DNA of 64,000 nucleotides from Corynebacterium silvaticum (lineage in GTDB: Bacteria > Actinomycetota > Actinomycetes > Mycobacteriales > Mycobacteriaceae): assembly GCF_004382825.2 (NCBI RefSeq), contig NZ_SDQO02000004.1:277060-341059 (forward strand), read 5' to 3'. Below the pieces are notes generated by a model. The model did not search any database. It saw nothing but the letters and a program-made list of their open reading frames with translations, and was not told the origin of the DNA. Shown here one piece after another: positions 44,619 through 55,622 of this stretch. A program made the translations under genes and the position numbers. How positions within the stretch are numbered: position 1 is the stretch's first letter; each line of letters begins with the position of its first letter.

Positions 44619-44638
44619 TTTATTCTACGTGGAAAGAA

Positions 44639-44998
44639 TTAGCCCACGTTGAGCAGATCGATCATGAACACCAACGTGCGTCCGGACAATGGGTGTCCAC
44701 CGCCTGCTGGGCCGTACGCTGCCTCTGGTGGGATAGTGAGCTGACGACGCCCGCCCACTTTCATCCCTGGGATTCCTTCTTGCCAGCCTGCGATCAGGCC
44801 GGACAGCGGAAACTCGATGCTTTGGCCGCGATCCCATGAGGAATCGAATTCTTGGCCGGTTTCAAAGTCCACACCCACGTAGTGAACCTCGACGAGTCCA
44901 CCAGGCTGCGCTTCCGGACCATCGCCTTCGACGACGTCAAGGATGACAATGTCCTCTGGCGCCGGACCTTCGGGCACCTCAATCTGGGGCTTTTCCAT
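44639..44998 (-). CDS. fkpA: FKBP-type peptidyl-prolyl cis-trans isomerase
   Basis: Cytoplasmic protein-folding catalyst. The 119-residue single FKBP domain has VEVHYVGVDFETGQEFDSSW, the GLIAGWQEGIPGMKVGGRRQLTIPPEAAYG core that lines the active site, and the C-terminal LVFMIDLLNV strand. There is no signal sequence. It lies downstream of gltA on the same strand but is separated from it by the gltA hairpin, and the same order (gltA, then fkpA) is found in C. glutamicum. Confidence 0.93.
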   Translation of the reverse strand: MEKPQIEVPEGPAPEDIVILDVVEGDGPEAQPGGLVEVHYVGVDFETGQEFDSSWDRGQSIEFPLSGLIAGWQEGIPGMKVGGRRQLTIPPEAAYGPAGGGHPLSGRTLVFMIDLLNVG

Positions 44999-45083
44999 GG
45001 ATCTCTAACTCCTAGGATCGTTGAATGGGGATGAACCCGGATTCCTAGCCTGCCTCGAACAGCTGAGGGCAAGACGAGGCACG

Positions 45084-45132
45084 CGAAAACCGAGCGCGTT
45101 TATTCCACTTTACTGGGAATTCACGCGCTCGG
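45084..45132 (-). terminator. Terminator of gltA
   Basis: Perfect ten-base stem 45090-45099 / 45123-45132 with extra pairing in the loop. On the minus strand GTTTTCG follows. It lies 50 bases after the gltA stop. Confidence 0.7.
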
Positions 45133-45181
45133 CCTCAAAATGCAGCTCAGCAAGCTTTGTGAGGAGCTGGTTGTGTGTCGC

Positions 45182-46477
45182 TTAGCGCTGTTCGCGTGGC
45201 GTCACTTTACGCAAAGTCTCACCGGTGTAGATCTGGCGAGGGCGGTTGATCTTGGTCGTGGTTGCCAGCTGCTCACGGTACTGTGCGATCCAGCCCGGGA
45301 GACGACCAATAGCAAACAACACGGTGAAGAAGTCCGTCGGGAAGCCCATTGCCCGGTAGATCAAACCAGTGTAGAAGTCCACGTTGGGGTAGAGCTTACG
45401 GGAGACAAAGTAGTCGTCGGAAAGCGCAATCTCTTCCAGCTTCATGGCTAGATCCAGCAGCTCGTCGCCGCCTAGGTGCTCCAAGATCTCATGCGCAGTT
45501 TCTTTCACGATCGCAGCACGCGGATCGTAATTCTTGTACACGCGGTGGCCGAAGCCCATGAGGCGAACGCCTTTTTCTTTGTTCTTCACGCGGTTCATGA
45601 AGTCGGTTGCGTCGCCGCCGTGGTTCTGGGCGATATCGTCCAGCATTTCCAGCACAGCCTGGTTGGCACCGCCGTGCAGCGGGCCGGACAGTGCGTTGAT
45701 GCCACCTGCGATGGCAACGAACATGTTGGCCTGTGCAGATCCGATCATACGGACTGTCGATGTAGAACAGTTCTGCTCGTGATCTGCATGCAGAATAAGA
45801 AGCTTATCCAGGGCCTTAGCCACCACTGGATCGACCTCATAAGGCTCGGTGGGATAACCGAACATCATGCGGAGGAAGTTCTCACGCGCATTCAGAGAGT
45901 TGTCCGGGTACAGGTACGGAGCACCTTTAGAAGCGCGGTATGCGTAGGCCGCAAGCATCGGAACCTTGGCCAGCAAACGAACCGTTGCCTTATCAAGCTG
46001 AGCCTCATCCAGCGGGTCCAACTGATCTTGGTAATAGGTGGAAAGAATGTTTACTGACGATGCAAGAACAGACATCGGGTGGGCGTTACGCGGGAAGATA
46101 TTAAATTGTGCTTTGAAGTCCTCGTCAAGGAGGGTGTGGTGACGGATCTCGGAGTTAAAGCTATGCAGCTCCTCCACGGTAGGGAGATGCCCCTTAATAA
46201 GTAGGTAGGAAACCTCATTGAAGGTTGCGTTCTCTGCAAGGTCTGCGATGTCATAGCCGCGGTGGCGCAGAATGCCGTTGTCGCCGTCAATGTACGTAAT
46301 TTTCGACTCGGTCGAACCGGTGCTGACGTAACCGGGATCGAATGTAACGAGACCGGTCTCAGAGAGCAGTTTGTCTAACACAACGCCGTCGTTGCCCTCG
46401 GTTGCGTGAATGAGGTCCATCTCATATTCGCCACCGGGGTAGTGGAGTACAGCTTTGTCTTTGTTGTCAGTAGCCAC
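45182..46477 (-). CDS. gltA: Citrate synthase
   Basis: First enzyme of the TCA cycle, condensing oxaloacetate with acetyl-CoA. The 431-residue protein is the type II (hexameric-size) form. Catalytic residues lie in the usual motifs: His in LILHADHEQNCSTSTVR, His in ALSGPLHGGANQAV, and GFGHRVYKNYDPRA with the substrate Arg; the catalytic Asp is in LYPNVDFYTGLIY. The start is GTG 46477 with AAAGGGAAG upstream. It is transcribed alone. The divergent upstream region is 666 bases long and shared with serC. Confidence 0.97.
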   Translation of the reverse strand: MATDNKDKAVLHYPGGEYEMDLIHATEGNDGVVLDKLLSETGLVTFDPGYVSTGSTESKITYIDGDNGILRHRGYDIADLAENATFNEVSYLLIKGHLPTVEELHSFNSEIRHHTLLDEDFKAQFNIFPRNAHPMSVLASSVNILSTYYQDQLDPLDEAQLDKATVRLLAKVPMLAAYAYRASKGAPYLYPDNSLNARENFLRMMFGYPTEPYEVDPVVAKALDKLLILHADHEQNCSTSTVRMIGSAQANMFVAIAGGINALSGPLHGGANQAVLEMLDDIAQNHGGDATDFMNRVKNKEKGVRLMGFGHRVYKNYDPRAAIVKETAHEILEHLGGDELLDLAMKLEEIALSDDYFVSRKLYPNVDFYTGLIYRAMGFPTDFFTVLFAIGRLPGWIAQYREQLATTTKINRPRQIYTGETLRKVTPREQR

Positions 46478-48274
<1,797 letters not shown>

Positions 48275-48290
48275 CGGCAGTCCCGCCCCA

Positions 48291-48324
48291 TGGGTGGCGT
48301 CGTTAAGCTTGTCGACGCCACCCA
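48291..48324 (+). terminator. Hairpin after serC
   Basis: Perfect 12-base stem 48291-48302 / 48313-48324 with a ten-base loop, 17 bases after the stop. There is no T-run, so efficiency is uncertain. Confidence 0.55.
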
Positions 48325-48475
48325 AACCTCACAGTTCTCTCAGTGCCCACCGCAGCCGCCCCATGGTTCTTCCGCAAGCATTCATCCCACATGCCGGCAG
48401 AGCACCGGCCGTTGGAGGCATCGCTGCGTTAAAGTAGAGGATGGTTATGTCCATCATCACAGCAAAGGAGTACTG

Positions 48476-49552
48476 ATGCAGGAACTCGTTCTCATACCAA
48501 GCGAGTCCACGAAGACATCCCTTGTCTTCCACGCCGCTGAGTCCCCTGAGGACCAGTACTTCCTCGTCGTAGACGACTCCTTGCGTGCAACGCTGCTAGG
48601 AAAGACCTCCGAGGATCAATCCCCTGCGGCAACGAATACCGCTGAAGCTGATTCTGCAGCAGATGTGAAAGAGACTGCCTCTGAACCGGAAGAAGCTCGT
48701 CCCGCGGACGTTGCTGCCGTTTCGCCTGTTTCGACGGCAACAGACGCCCCTGAGCAACGCGAGCTGCGCACCAAAGAAATGGACCCCCGGCTCTCTACAC
48801 CACTGGCTATGCGTCCACGAGAAATCCAGGATCGGATCCGGGGTGGCGCAACTGTAGCCCAGCTAGCAGAAGAAAACGGGGTCACAGAATCCCGTATTGA
48901 GCCCTACGCCCACCCAGTCCTGTTGGAGCGTGCACGCATCGCAGATATGGCTAAGCAGTCGCATCCCGTACGTGATGACGGGCCGGCACGTCTTACGTTG
49001 TGGGAAGTACTAGTCACTGCGTTTGCAGCTCGCGGCCTTGATCTATCAACCACACAGTGGGATGCCTACCGTGACGCCTCCGGCCAGTGGATTGCCACGG
49101 TGTCATGGAAATCCGGTGTCAGTGATCTCACCGCAGAGTGGTCTTACCACCGAAATAGCATGTCCTCTACCACCGCAATAGCTCGGAACGGGATTGCCGC
49201 AGATCTCATCGACCCCGATTTCATCCAACCCGTGCGAACAATCTCCCCGGTAGGAAGGCCACGCGCGGTCGATGTCTTTGACAATACTCGGTCTCCCGAG
49301 GCTCCTCAGGACCCGCATGCGGAGTCAGAGGTAGAAAAAACTCGCGATGATCTTCCACCCATCACAGACGCAGAAGAAGCACAACGCGAGATTTCTTCTC
49401 AAGATTCCATAGAAGTTTCTGGCGAGGGATTCTTCCAGAGCCCAGACCAACAGCCTAAGACCCCCTCCAAGCGTCGCCGCAAGGCTGTGACTCCGCACTG
49501 GGAAGACGTTCTACTCGGTGTACGCACCAACACCAAGCGCCCCCGGTCTTAG
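48476..49552 (+). CDS. sepH: Septation protein SepH (DUF3071)
   Basis: Actinobacterial cell-division regulator that stimulates FtsZ assembly. The start ATG 48476 has an ideal AAAGGAG. Residues 1-35 match the DUF3071 opening (QELVLIPSESTKTSLVF). An acidic Ala/Glu-rich insert (about 42-95) follows, then the conserved helix-turn-helix segment RPREIQDRIRGGATVAQLAEENGVTESRIEPYAHPVLLERARIADM. The DUF continues to RARS-like LTLWEVLVTAFAARGLD and WKSGVSDLTAEWSY. The C-terminal about 100 residues are acidic and disordered, ending in a basic patch SKRRRKAV. Length is 358. Location beside serC is conserved in actinobacteria. Confidence 0.88.
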   Translation: MQELVLIPSESTKTSLVFHAAESPEDQYFLVVDDSLRATLLGKTSEDQSPAATNTAEADSAADVKETASEPEEARPADVAAVSPVSTATDAPEQRELRTKEMDPRLSTPLAMRPREIQDRIRGGATVAQLAEENGVTESRIEPYAHPVLLERARIADMAKQSHPVRDDGPARLTLWEVLVTAFAARGLDLSTTQWDAYRDASGQWIATVSWKSGVSDLTAEWSYHRNSMSSTTAIARNGIAADLIDPDFIQPVRTISPVGRPRAVDVFDNTRSPEAPQDPHAESEVEKTRDDLPPITDAEEAQREISSQDSIEVSGEGFFQSPDQQPKTPSKRRRKAVTPHWEDVLLGVRTNTKRPRS

Positions 49553-49620
49553 TCATTCCCACCTCCGTTTTATCGCTTCCCTCCCCCACGTTTACTTCAT
49601 TGCGATAAGGAACGATTCTT

Positions 49621-50523
49621 ATGAGCACACCCGATTATGGAGATCCCTCAGCTCCACATCACGACGCCGTGGTGACCTTGTGGTTTGTCACAACCGCGGA
49701 CCCCGGCGCGGTTATAGCAAAGCAACCCCGAGCGGACCGAGGGTTTGGCCGAAAGCTACTAGCCCAACTAAATCCACGCTGGCCGATTACTCCCATTGGT
49801 CAGTTTTCCTTGAATCGTTCGGCACAGGCTTCCCCGCATGAGTTCTATATCGCGGGATTTGAGGGGCTTTCAATCATCCAAACAGGTGTAGCTGACGCCA
49901 CTAAGCTGTCCAAGCTCAATCCAAAGCTTCGTTCCTGTATTCCAGCGGCAGATGTCTATGCCTTTGCGATCAACGAGGAGACCGGGCTAGGGGCGTTTGC
50001 GCATTGGACTGGCGACGCCTTACGGCGGTCTTTTTCCGCCCGCAGAGAACGCGTATATGAGGACCTAGGGCTTCCAGAACCCTTTGAAAACCCCTATTGG
50101 GCAGGAGAAAAAGCAGAGGACAGCGGAGGAATTACTCTGCCTTTCTGGCCCATTGAACTCATGTATGAGGCCCAAAGACAATGGCTCGGTTTTGACGTTG
50201 AGGATGCCTCCGACATCAACGTGGCTGCCTTTGCTGTCGACGGACGACCCGAGCCCAAACTCGTGGATCATCCTTCCGACCAGAAAAAGAGCATTCAGTC
50301 GTTGGTTACCACAGCTTCCTCCAAACTTGGACTGGGAGAATCTCGAAACGACTACGACGACTATGAGCAGCATGGTTCTGAGCCGCCGGTCACCGCAGAG
50401 CTGGCTCGTTACGCGGAAGTATCAAAAGATGTGGCCCAGCACCTCGCTGTTGCTGCGGGGAAAAAGATTCGAACTTTTTCCCGCAAGCTAGCTGAAAAGC
50501 TGCGTCACACCGACCGCCACTAA
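49621..50523 (+). CDS. DUF6928 family protein
   Basis: Soluble 300-residue protein of unknown function that I assign to DUF6928 on overall pattern. Its opening VVTLWFVTTADPGAVI, the segment HEFYIAGFEGLSIIQTG, a central AFAINEETGLGAFAHW, and a strongly aromatic FWPIELMYEAQRQWLGF are the recognisable parts. There is no signal sequence or membrane helix. The C-terminal 90 residues are charged and helical. It follows sepH by 68 bases on the same strand. The convergent methyltransferase gene starts at the very next base, with no terminator between. Confidence 0.65.
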   Translation: MSTPDYGDPSAPHHDAVVTLWFVTTADPGAVIAKQPRADRGFGRKLLAQLNPRWPITPIGQFSLNRSAQASPHEFYIAGFEGLSIIQTGVADATKLSKLNPKLRSCIPAADVYAFAINEETGLGAFAHWTGDALRRSFSARRERVYEDLGLPEPFENPYWAGEKAEDSGGITLPFWPIELMYEAQRQWLGFDVEDASDINVAAFAVDGRPEPKLVDHPSDQKKSIQSLVTTASSKLGLGESRNDYDDYEQHGSEPPVTAELARYAEVSKDVAQHLAVAAGKKIRTFSRKLAEKLRHTDRH

Positions 50524-51399
50524 TTACCTGAGCGATCTGTCACGCTCATAAAAAGCAATCGCGGCGGATGTGGCAAGGTTAAGCGAATCAGTTCCAGGTG
50601 CCATAGGAATGCGGGCGCGGACATCAGTTGCGCGCATAGCATGTTCGGTGAGCCCAGGGCCTTCAGCACCGACGAGGAGTGCCACTTTGTCGTATGGGCG
50701 CCCGGTGGTGGCGTCGACAAGCGCATCTGCAAGGTGTTCAGCCTCAGGGTGAGGGGTAAGGGAAACCAGATGGAACCCAGCCTCTTTCAGTTCTTCTAGT
50801 TCTCGTTGCCATGTTGTTCTTTTGCCACCAAAATGAGCAAAAGGTGTCCGGAGCACATGCCCCATGGAAACACGCACGACGCGACGATACAGCGGGTCTG
50901 TGCAACCATTGCCAAATAGGATGGCGTCCACGCCCATTCCTGCGGCATTTCGGAACATTGAGCCAATGTTCTCGTGATCGCCTACCCCCTCAAGTATGGC
51001 GACGGTATATGCTTCAGATACGGCCTCTGCGATGGATAGCCCCGCCACGCGGTCGGCCGCTGCAAGTAGTCCGCGGTGCATGTCAAAACCAGCCACGCTC
51101 GCCAGTGTCTCTCGATCCAGGGAGTAGACTGGGATATCACGCACCAGTTCGGCTATCGCGGGATCGCTAAGAAATGATTCGAGTTTGGCAGGAAAACCAA
51201 TCAGACAGCGAACAGGAAAACGCGACTGTATAAGCCTGCCGACCACCAACGGCCCCTCAGCAATGACCAACCCTTTTCCGCCAGGAAGATCTGGTCGGTT
51301 GTCGGAATGATTCAAGTCTCGGAAATCATCAAGACGCGGGTCTTCAGGATCTGCGATATGCACGATGTTAAGCGCCGATGGAGTTGGTTGTTCAGTCAC
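50524..51399 (-). CDS. SpoU/TrmH family RNA 2'-O-methyltransferase
   Basis: SAM-dependent methyltransferase with a trefoil knot. The N-terminal substrate-binding domain (residues 1-110, including LVIAEGPLVVGRLIQSRFPVRCL) precedes the SpoU domain. The motifs are VGDHENIGSMFRNAAGMGVDAILFG (motif 1), ALLVGAEGPGLTEHAM (motif 2) and RIPMAPGTDSLNLATSAAIAFYE (motif 3). All three knot motifs are intact. It starts with GTG at 51399. Length is 291. The target (rRNA or tRNA ribose) is not determinable. Confidence 0.88.
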   Translation of the reverse strand: MTEQPTPSALNIVHIADPEDPRLDDFRDLNHSDNRPDLPGGKGLVIAEGPLVVGRLIQSRFPVRCLIGFPAKLESFLSDPAIAELVRDIPVYSLDRETLASVAGFDMHRGLLAAADRVAGLSIAEAVSEAYTVAILEGVGDHENIGSMFRNAAGMGVDAILFGNGCTDPLYRRVVRVSMGHVLRTPFAHFGGKRTTWQRELEELKEAGFHLVSLTPHPEAEHLADALVDATTGRPYDKVALLVGAEGPGLTEHAMRATDVRARIPMAPGTDSLNLATSAAIAFYERDRSLR

Positions 51400-51474
51400 G
51401 CATTACATGTTATCGCGCGTGGGGATTCTTCAATGCCTCGGTAGTTCGAAGACCCTTGTGAGAGGCGTTCCGCA

Positions 51475-51525
51475 CTTAATAAAACAAAACTCCCGATCAG
51501 GCACAGGCATGCCGTAATCGGGAGT
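51475..51525 (-). terminator. Terminator of the NCS2 permease gene
   Basis: Nine-base stem (51489-51497 / 51517-51525). On the minus strand it is followed by TTTGTTTTATT, 30 bases after the stop. Confidence 0.8.
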
Positions 51526-51555
51526 CTCATGGGACATAACGCTGTCCACTAATGC

Positions 51556-53034
51556 TTAGCCAAGAGCCGACATAATCGGGTCGATGGAGAAGTACATCAC
51601 AAACAACGCGGAGACCAGCCACATAATCCAGTGGATTTCTTTGGCTTTTCCAGCAAAGAGAGTCATCAGGGTGAAGGTAATGAACCCGACGCCGATGCCA
51701 TTAGCGATCGAGTAGGTAAAAGGCATGATGACGATGGTGAGGAAGGCCGGGAGCGCAATGTTGAACTTTGTAAAGTCAATCTCTCTCACCTGTCCGATCA
51801 TCATTGCGCCGACCACGACGAGGACCGGTGCAGCTGCTTCAATCGGCACTATCTCATACAACGGTGTAAGGAACATCGCGAGGAGGAAGAGAAGGCCCGT
51901 AACCACGTTAGACAGGCCGGTACGAGCGCCGTCTGCAATACCGGCAGCGGAGTCAACGTAAACAGTCGCGGAGGAAGCAGAGGCGCCACCGCCGATAATT
52001 GCACCTGCGCCTTCAACAACAAGTGCCTTCTTCATGTCCGGAAGCACGCCGTTGTCGTCGACAAGCCGTGCCTGCTTTCCTAGCGCCGTCATAGTTCCCA
52101 TTGCGTCGAAGAAGTTAGCCAACACGAGGGTAAACAGCAGCAAGGTAGCGGCTAGGGCACCAACGCGGGTAAAAGCGCCGAGGAGAGAGACGTTACCAAT
52201 GAGGGAAAGATCTGGGATTCCGCCAAAGCCTTCCGGAATCATCGGAATTGCAAGGCTCCAGCCTCCGGTGGGGTTATCCGCGGAAGAGCCAGCACCGGTC
52301 AGGGCTTCTACGATCATGCCGATGATTGTGGTCGCCACGATGCCGATGAAAAGACCGCCACGAATGTTGCGGATTACCATGAAGCCACAAATCAGCAGAC
52401 CGATGATAAAGACAAAGGTAGGCCACGAAGCAATCGAACCATTGGTGCCCAATCCGACGGGGACAGTAGTGTGTGCAGCGTCTGGGAGGCGGCGCACAAA
52501 GCCGGCGTCGACAAGCCCGATAAGAGCAATGAACATGCCGATACCAACACTCATAGCGGCGATCATCGGCTTAGGAATGGCATCAAACACCGCCTGACGG
52601 AAACCAGAAACCGCCAGGATGACGATGATCACGCCGTCGAGGACTACCAGGCCCATGGCTTCTGCCCAGGTCAGTCCCTCAGTGGAGACCATAGAGACAG
52701 CAACAAGGGTGTTGATGCCAAGGCCGGCCGCAATGCCAAAGGGATACTTGGCTATGACGCCAAAAAGGATCGTCATTACGCCAGCTACAAAAGCAGTAGC
52801 TGCGGCCACCTGCGGAATACCAAGTACTGTTCCCTCGGAGTCAGGACTCGTCCCTAGGATGAGAGAGTTAAGGATGATGATGTAAGCCATCGCAAAGAAC
52901 GTGACCACACCTGCACGAACTTCGGTTCCAATTGTTGAACCACGCTCACTGATCTTGAAATAGCGATCGAACGCGCCGCGAGACTTCTCAGTCTGCTTCG
53001 GCGCTGCTTGATCAGAAGTAGGCATAGAAGCCAT
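51556..53034 (-). CDS. NCS2 family nucleobase permease (AzgA/PbuG-like)
   Basis: Proton-coupled importer for purine bases, most like the guanine/hypoxanthine AzgA-like group. The 492-residue protein starts FDRYFKISERGSTIGTEVRAGVVTFFAMAYIIILN, the AzgA-type opening. It has about 13 membrane segments, and the conserved GLGINTLVAV, ANFFDAMGTMTALGKQA and GGGASASSATVYVDSAAGI (substrate-site motif) regions. The ATG at 53034 has GGAGCG upstream. It is monocistronic with its own terminator. Substrate preference is inferred from the subgroup. Confidence 0.88.
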   Translation of the reverse strand: MASMPTSDQAAPKQTEKSRGAFDRYFKISERGSTIGTEVRAGVVTFFAMAYIIILNSLILGTSPDSEGTVLGIPQVAAATAFVAGVMTILFGVIAKYPFGIAAGLGINTLVAVSMVSTEGLTWAEAMGLVVLDGVIIVILAVSGFRQAVFDAIPKPMIAAMSVGIGMFIALIGLVDAGFVRRLPDAAHTTVPVGLGTNGSIASWPTFVFIIGLLICGFMVIRNIRGGLFIGIVATTIIGMIVEALTGAGSSADNPTGGWSLAIPMIPEGFGGIPDLSLIGNVSLLGAFTRVGALAATLLLFTLVLANFFDAMGTMTALGKQARLVDDNGVLPDMKKALVVEGAGAIIGGGASASSATVYVDSAAGIADGARTGLSNVVTGLLFLLAMFLTPLYEIVPIEAAAPVLVVVGAMMIGQVREIDFTKFNIALPAFLTIVIMPFTYSIANGIGVGFITFTLMTLFAGKAKEIHWIMWLVSALFVMYFSIDPIMSALG

Positions 53035-53248
53035 CTGATTCGCTCCAAATATTTAAAAGAGGGATACCTCGGAAAAACTTCCGCACACAAGATATTCCCA
53101 TTCAGGAGCACTTGGATCAAACCGAAAATAGCCGACACACAGCGGGTTCATCCTCAAAACGAGTCATTTTTATCGTTTCTTGTGCCCCACAAGGGACATA
53201 ATCGACGACAAAGCTGCTGCCCAGGGGTAGGGGTTAAAACCACCATAT

Positions 53249-54001
53249 TTATTGGTTAGTACCAGCTGGAAAAATTTCTGGTTTTTCATCATCAAAGGGG
53301 CTATTTTCTACTACCCCAAGCGGCTCAGAGGGAGGCGTATCAGTGTGTGCACCGCACCCATACGTCGTATGAACTACGCGCCCATCCGCCGAATACTCGT
53401 TGACGCACACGCCGAAATCGTTTCCTACGGGTTCTGCAAGCGGGAAATAAAATGCGCATCCGCCACAATTGTGAGCCGCTTTCCTCGCATACTCAGACGA
53501 AGGACCAAAAGCTCCGTCTTTCCATCGTTCTGAGGCGGTCTGGATTCCCACCTTTGTCAGCTTCTTCGGCGTCCCAAAATCGTAAGCTGCTTGCTCCGAA
53601 TCTTCAGTAAGCCGTGGATCATCTGGCCTAGGAGGAAGGAAGTCATTGGGGCCGAGGTCTCCCGGCTGAACTCGCTGGTGGTACGGGACCCAATCAGGTG
53701 CTTGCAGGGCTTCTTGTCCAGGCACAAGAGCAAGCTCGCTCACTGTTACCCAGCGGGAGCCACTGGCACATGCGACCACCACGTTCCATTCCCACCCGTT
53801 ATATCCAGGTACGTCGGCGACAAAGCGATGCGTCGCGGAGGTTTCGTTGACGTTTCTTACCCCGATGTGGGCTCCGACTTCACCCTCCCCTAGTTCTTCT
53901 AGGGCGTGTCGTGCGACTGAAAGCGCCTTGGCACTCAATAACGGGCCGGACTGGCTATTTTTGGTATTACGTCTGTTCGGCACTCCCCTATTATCCAGCA
54001 T
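53249..54001 (-). CDS. DUF3027 domain protein
   Basis: Actinobacterial protein of unknown function. The pattern is typical: THRFVADVPGYNGWEWNVVVACA (residues about 60-80), then VTVSELALVPGQEALQAPDWVPYHQRVQPGDLGPNDFLPP, then a Cys cluster NCGGCAFYF...CVNEY...YGCGAHTD that could bind a metal. It is 250 residues long with no signal sequence. It is divergent from the glutaminyl cyclase gene. In corynebacteria this gene commonly neighbours the DUF2771 and cold-shock genes, as here. Confidence 0.82.
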   Translation of the reverse strand: MLDNRGVPNRRNTKNSQSGPLLSAKALSVARHALEELGEGEVGAHIGVRNVNETSATHRFVADVPGYNGWEWNVVVACASGSRWVTVSELALVPGQEALQAPDWVPYHQRVQPGDLGPNDFLPPRPDDPRLTEDSEQAAYDFGTPKKLTKVGIQTASERWKDGAFGPSSEYARKAAHNCGGCAFYFPLAEPVGNDFGVCVNEYSADGRVVHTTYGCGAHTDTPPSEPLGVVENSPFDDEKPEIFPAGTNQ

Positions 54002-54135
54002 CTATCCACAATCGATACATTGAGGGCACAATAACTGCTATGCGATTGCACCGTTTCACCTGCACGATGAAAGTCCTCAATCCACTGTTGATACTGCTAC
54101 AGCGGTCGCATCTTCCGCGTAGGGATACACCCACC

Positions 54136-54996
54136 ATGAAAGTTTTTTCAGTGGGTCTCCTCTCCATCGCGCTCGGCGTTACCTCGTGCGCTTCTCCCGC
54201 CGAGGTTTCCCAACCAACGCAAGAACCACTCGAACGTCCGTTGGAGCTGCAGGCAGAAATAATCTCGCGCCATGATTTCGACTCACGATCTTTTACTCAG
54301 GGGCTCGAAATGGACGGCGACTCATTAATCGTGGGAACAGGAGGATACGGAACCAGCTCGATCTACCGCACTTCTGTGGACAATATCCAGACAACGCGCA
54401 AGCAGCTTCCAGACTCCTTCTTTGGTGAAGGCATCACGGTGACTAAGACCGATCCGACTAAGGACAGTTCGCGGAAAATATGGCAATTGACGTGGAAAAA
54501 TAATGTTGCAATCCAGCGTGATCCTGAATCGTTGGAGGAAACCGCACGGGCAACGTACCCGGGTGAGGGCTGGGGATTGTGCGCTTTCTCAGATCGCTTA
54601 ATCATGTCTGACGGCACGAGCAGCCTGCGCGTTCTCGACCCACTGACTTTTGAGGAAATAAAACGGATCTCTGTTCGTGTGTCCAACGCCCAGGGACAAG
54701 CGATACCGGTAGAAGGGCTCAACGAACTGGAATGCGTTCCTGCTGGCTCAGGCGCGCAAACCGATACCGTCTATGCAAATAAATTCTTGTCCACAGAGAT
54801 TCTAGGTATCGACGTAACCAGCGGCGTTGTCAGAGAGCGTATCGACGCCTCCCCTATCCCCAACAACGCACAACCAGATATTGACAACGTACTCAACGGC
54901 ATCGCCCATATACCGGGCACAGACAACTTTTATATCACTGGCAAACGGTGGCCGGATCTCTACCGCGTCCGGTTTCTCCAGCGCGTATCCCCCTAG
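54136..54996 (+). CDS. Glutaminyl-peptide cyclotransferase lipoprotein
   Basis: Secreted five-bladed beta-propeller enzyme that cyclises N-terminal Gln to pyroglutamate. The ATG at 54136 starts a short lipoprotein signal: Lys-Val-Phe, a hydrophobic run, then lipobox Gly-Val-Thr-Ser-Cys near residue 17. The propeller opens with FDSRSFTQGLEMDGDSLIVGTG and has YPGEGWGLCAFSDRLIMSDGTSSL and VEGLNELE..., the family hallmarks with the catalytic Glu. The C-terminus (DNVLNGIAHIPGTDNFYITGKRWPDLYRVRF) is also typical. Longer in-frame starts exist but lack the lipobox logic. The DUF2771 gene follows 28 bases later. Confidence 0.87.
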   Translation: MKVFSVGLLSIALGVTSCASPAEVSQPTQEPLERPLELQAEIISRHDFDSRSFTQGLEMDGDSLIVGTGGYGTSSIYRTSVDNIQTTRKQLPDSFFGEGITVTKTDPTKDSSRKIWQLTWKNNVAIQRDPESLEETARATYPGEGWGLCAFSDRLIMSDGTSSLRVLDPLTFEEIKRISVRVSNAQGQAIPVEGLNELECVPAGSGAQTDTVYANKFLSTEILGIDVTSGVVRERIDASPIPNNAQPDIDNVLNGIAHIPGTDNFYITGKRWPDLYRVRFLQRVSP

Positions 54997-55024
54997 TTCT
55001 CCAGGCGAGGTAGTATTGCTCACC

Positions 55025-55552
55025 ATGGCTAGTCGCAGAACTCGACGCAGAAACCTCATCCAGATTACCGCCCTCATCGTGGCGGTAGCACTAGTGGTAG
55101 CGGGGTCGATAGCATTCCAAACGTGGTGGAATAACCGTCCGGAAAAAGAACCGCGTGAGGTCGCGATCGAGGTTTCTTCGCCGTCATCTAGCCAAGAGGT
55201 TTTCCCTTTTAGTATCTGCGAACCCGGCGTCGAATGCCTGGAAAACACCGTTCCGGTTATAACCGTGAACGCGGATCAGGAACTCACCGTCAAAGTTCCA
55301 TCACAAGTCTCCGACCATGACTGGTCTTTACTGAAAATCTATGATGATCCCACAGCAAACGATCAATCTTTCTACACCGCGCATGAGGCAAGTGAGGTCG
55401 CTGTCCCCGCTTCTGCGTCTTTGAAAAAGGATTCTCAGGATCGCACAAAGCTTGTTGTCGTTGAAGTCTCCTCCGTGCTCATAGGCCATGACGATAAGGG
55501 CGAGGAGACTCCATACACCGTCACATGGTCGATACGCGCCACGGTGACATAA
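55025..55552 (+). CDS. DUF2771 family membrane-anchored protein
   Basis: Actinobacterial protein of unknown function. The ATG at 55025 opens a basic N-terminus (Ala-Ser-Arg-Arg-Thr-Arg-Arg-Arg), one hydrophobic helix (ITALIVAVALVVAGSIAFQ, about residues 12-32), then an extracytoplasmic beta-rich domain with one Cys pair in ICEPGVECLEN. It is 175 residues, cotranscribed after the cyclotransferase gene. The C-terminal beta strand ends TPYTVTWSIRA. No catalytic motif is visible. Confidence 0.75.
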   Translation: MASRRTRRRNLIQITALIVAVALVVAGSIAFQTWWNNRPEKEPREVAIEVSSPSSSQEVFPFSICEPGVECLENTVPVITVNADQELTVKVPSQVSDHDWSLLKIYDDPTANDQSFYTAHEASEVAVPASASLKKDSQDRTKLVVVEVSSVLIGHDDKGEETPYTVTWSIRATVT

Positions 55553-55563
55553 AACCTTATGTA

Positions 55564-55620
55564 AGACAAATACCGACTATAAAGACATCCGTTTCTTTAT
55601 AGTCGGTATATTATTTGTCT
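55564..55620. terminator. Terminator between the DUF2771 and cold-shock genes
   Basis: Sixteen-base perfect stem 55570-55585 / 55594-55609 extended outward by AGACAAAT / ATTTGTCT. It lies between convergent genes and so serves both. Confidence 0.85.
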
Positions 55621-55622
55621 GC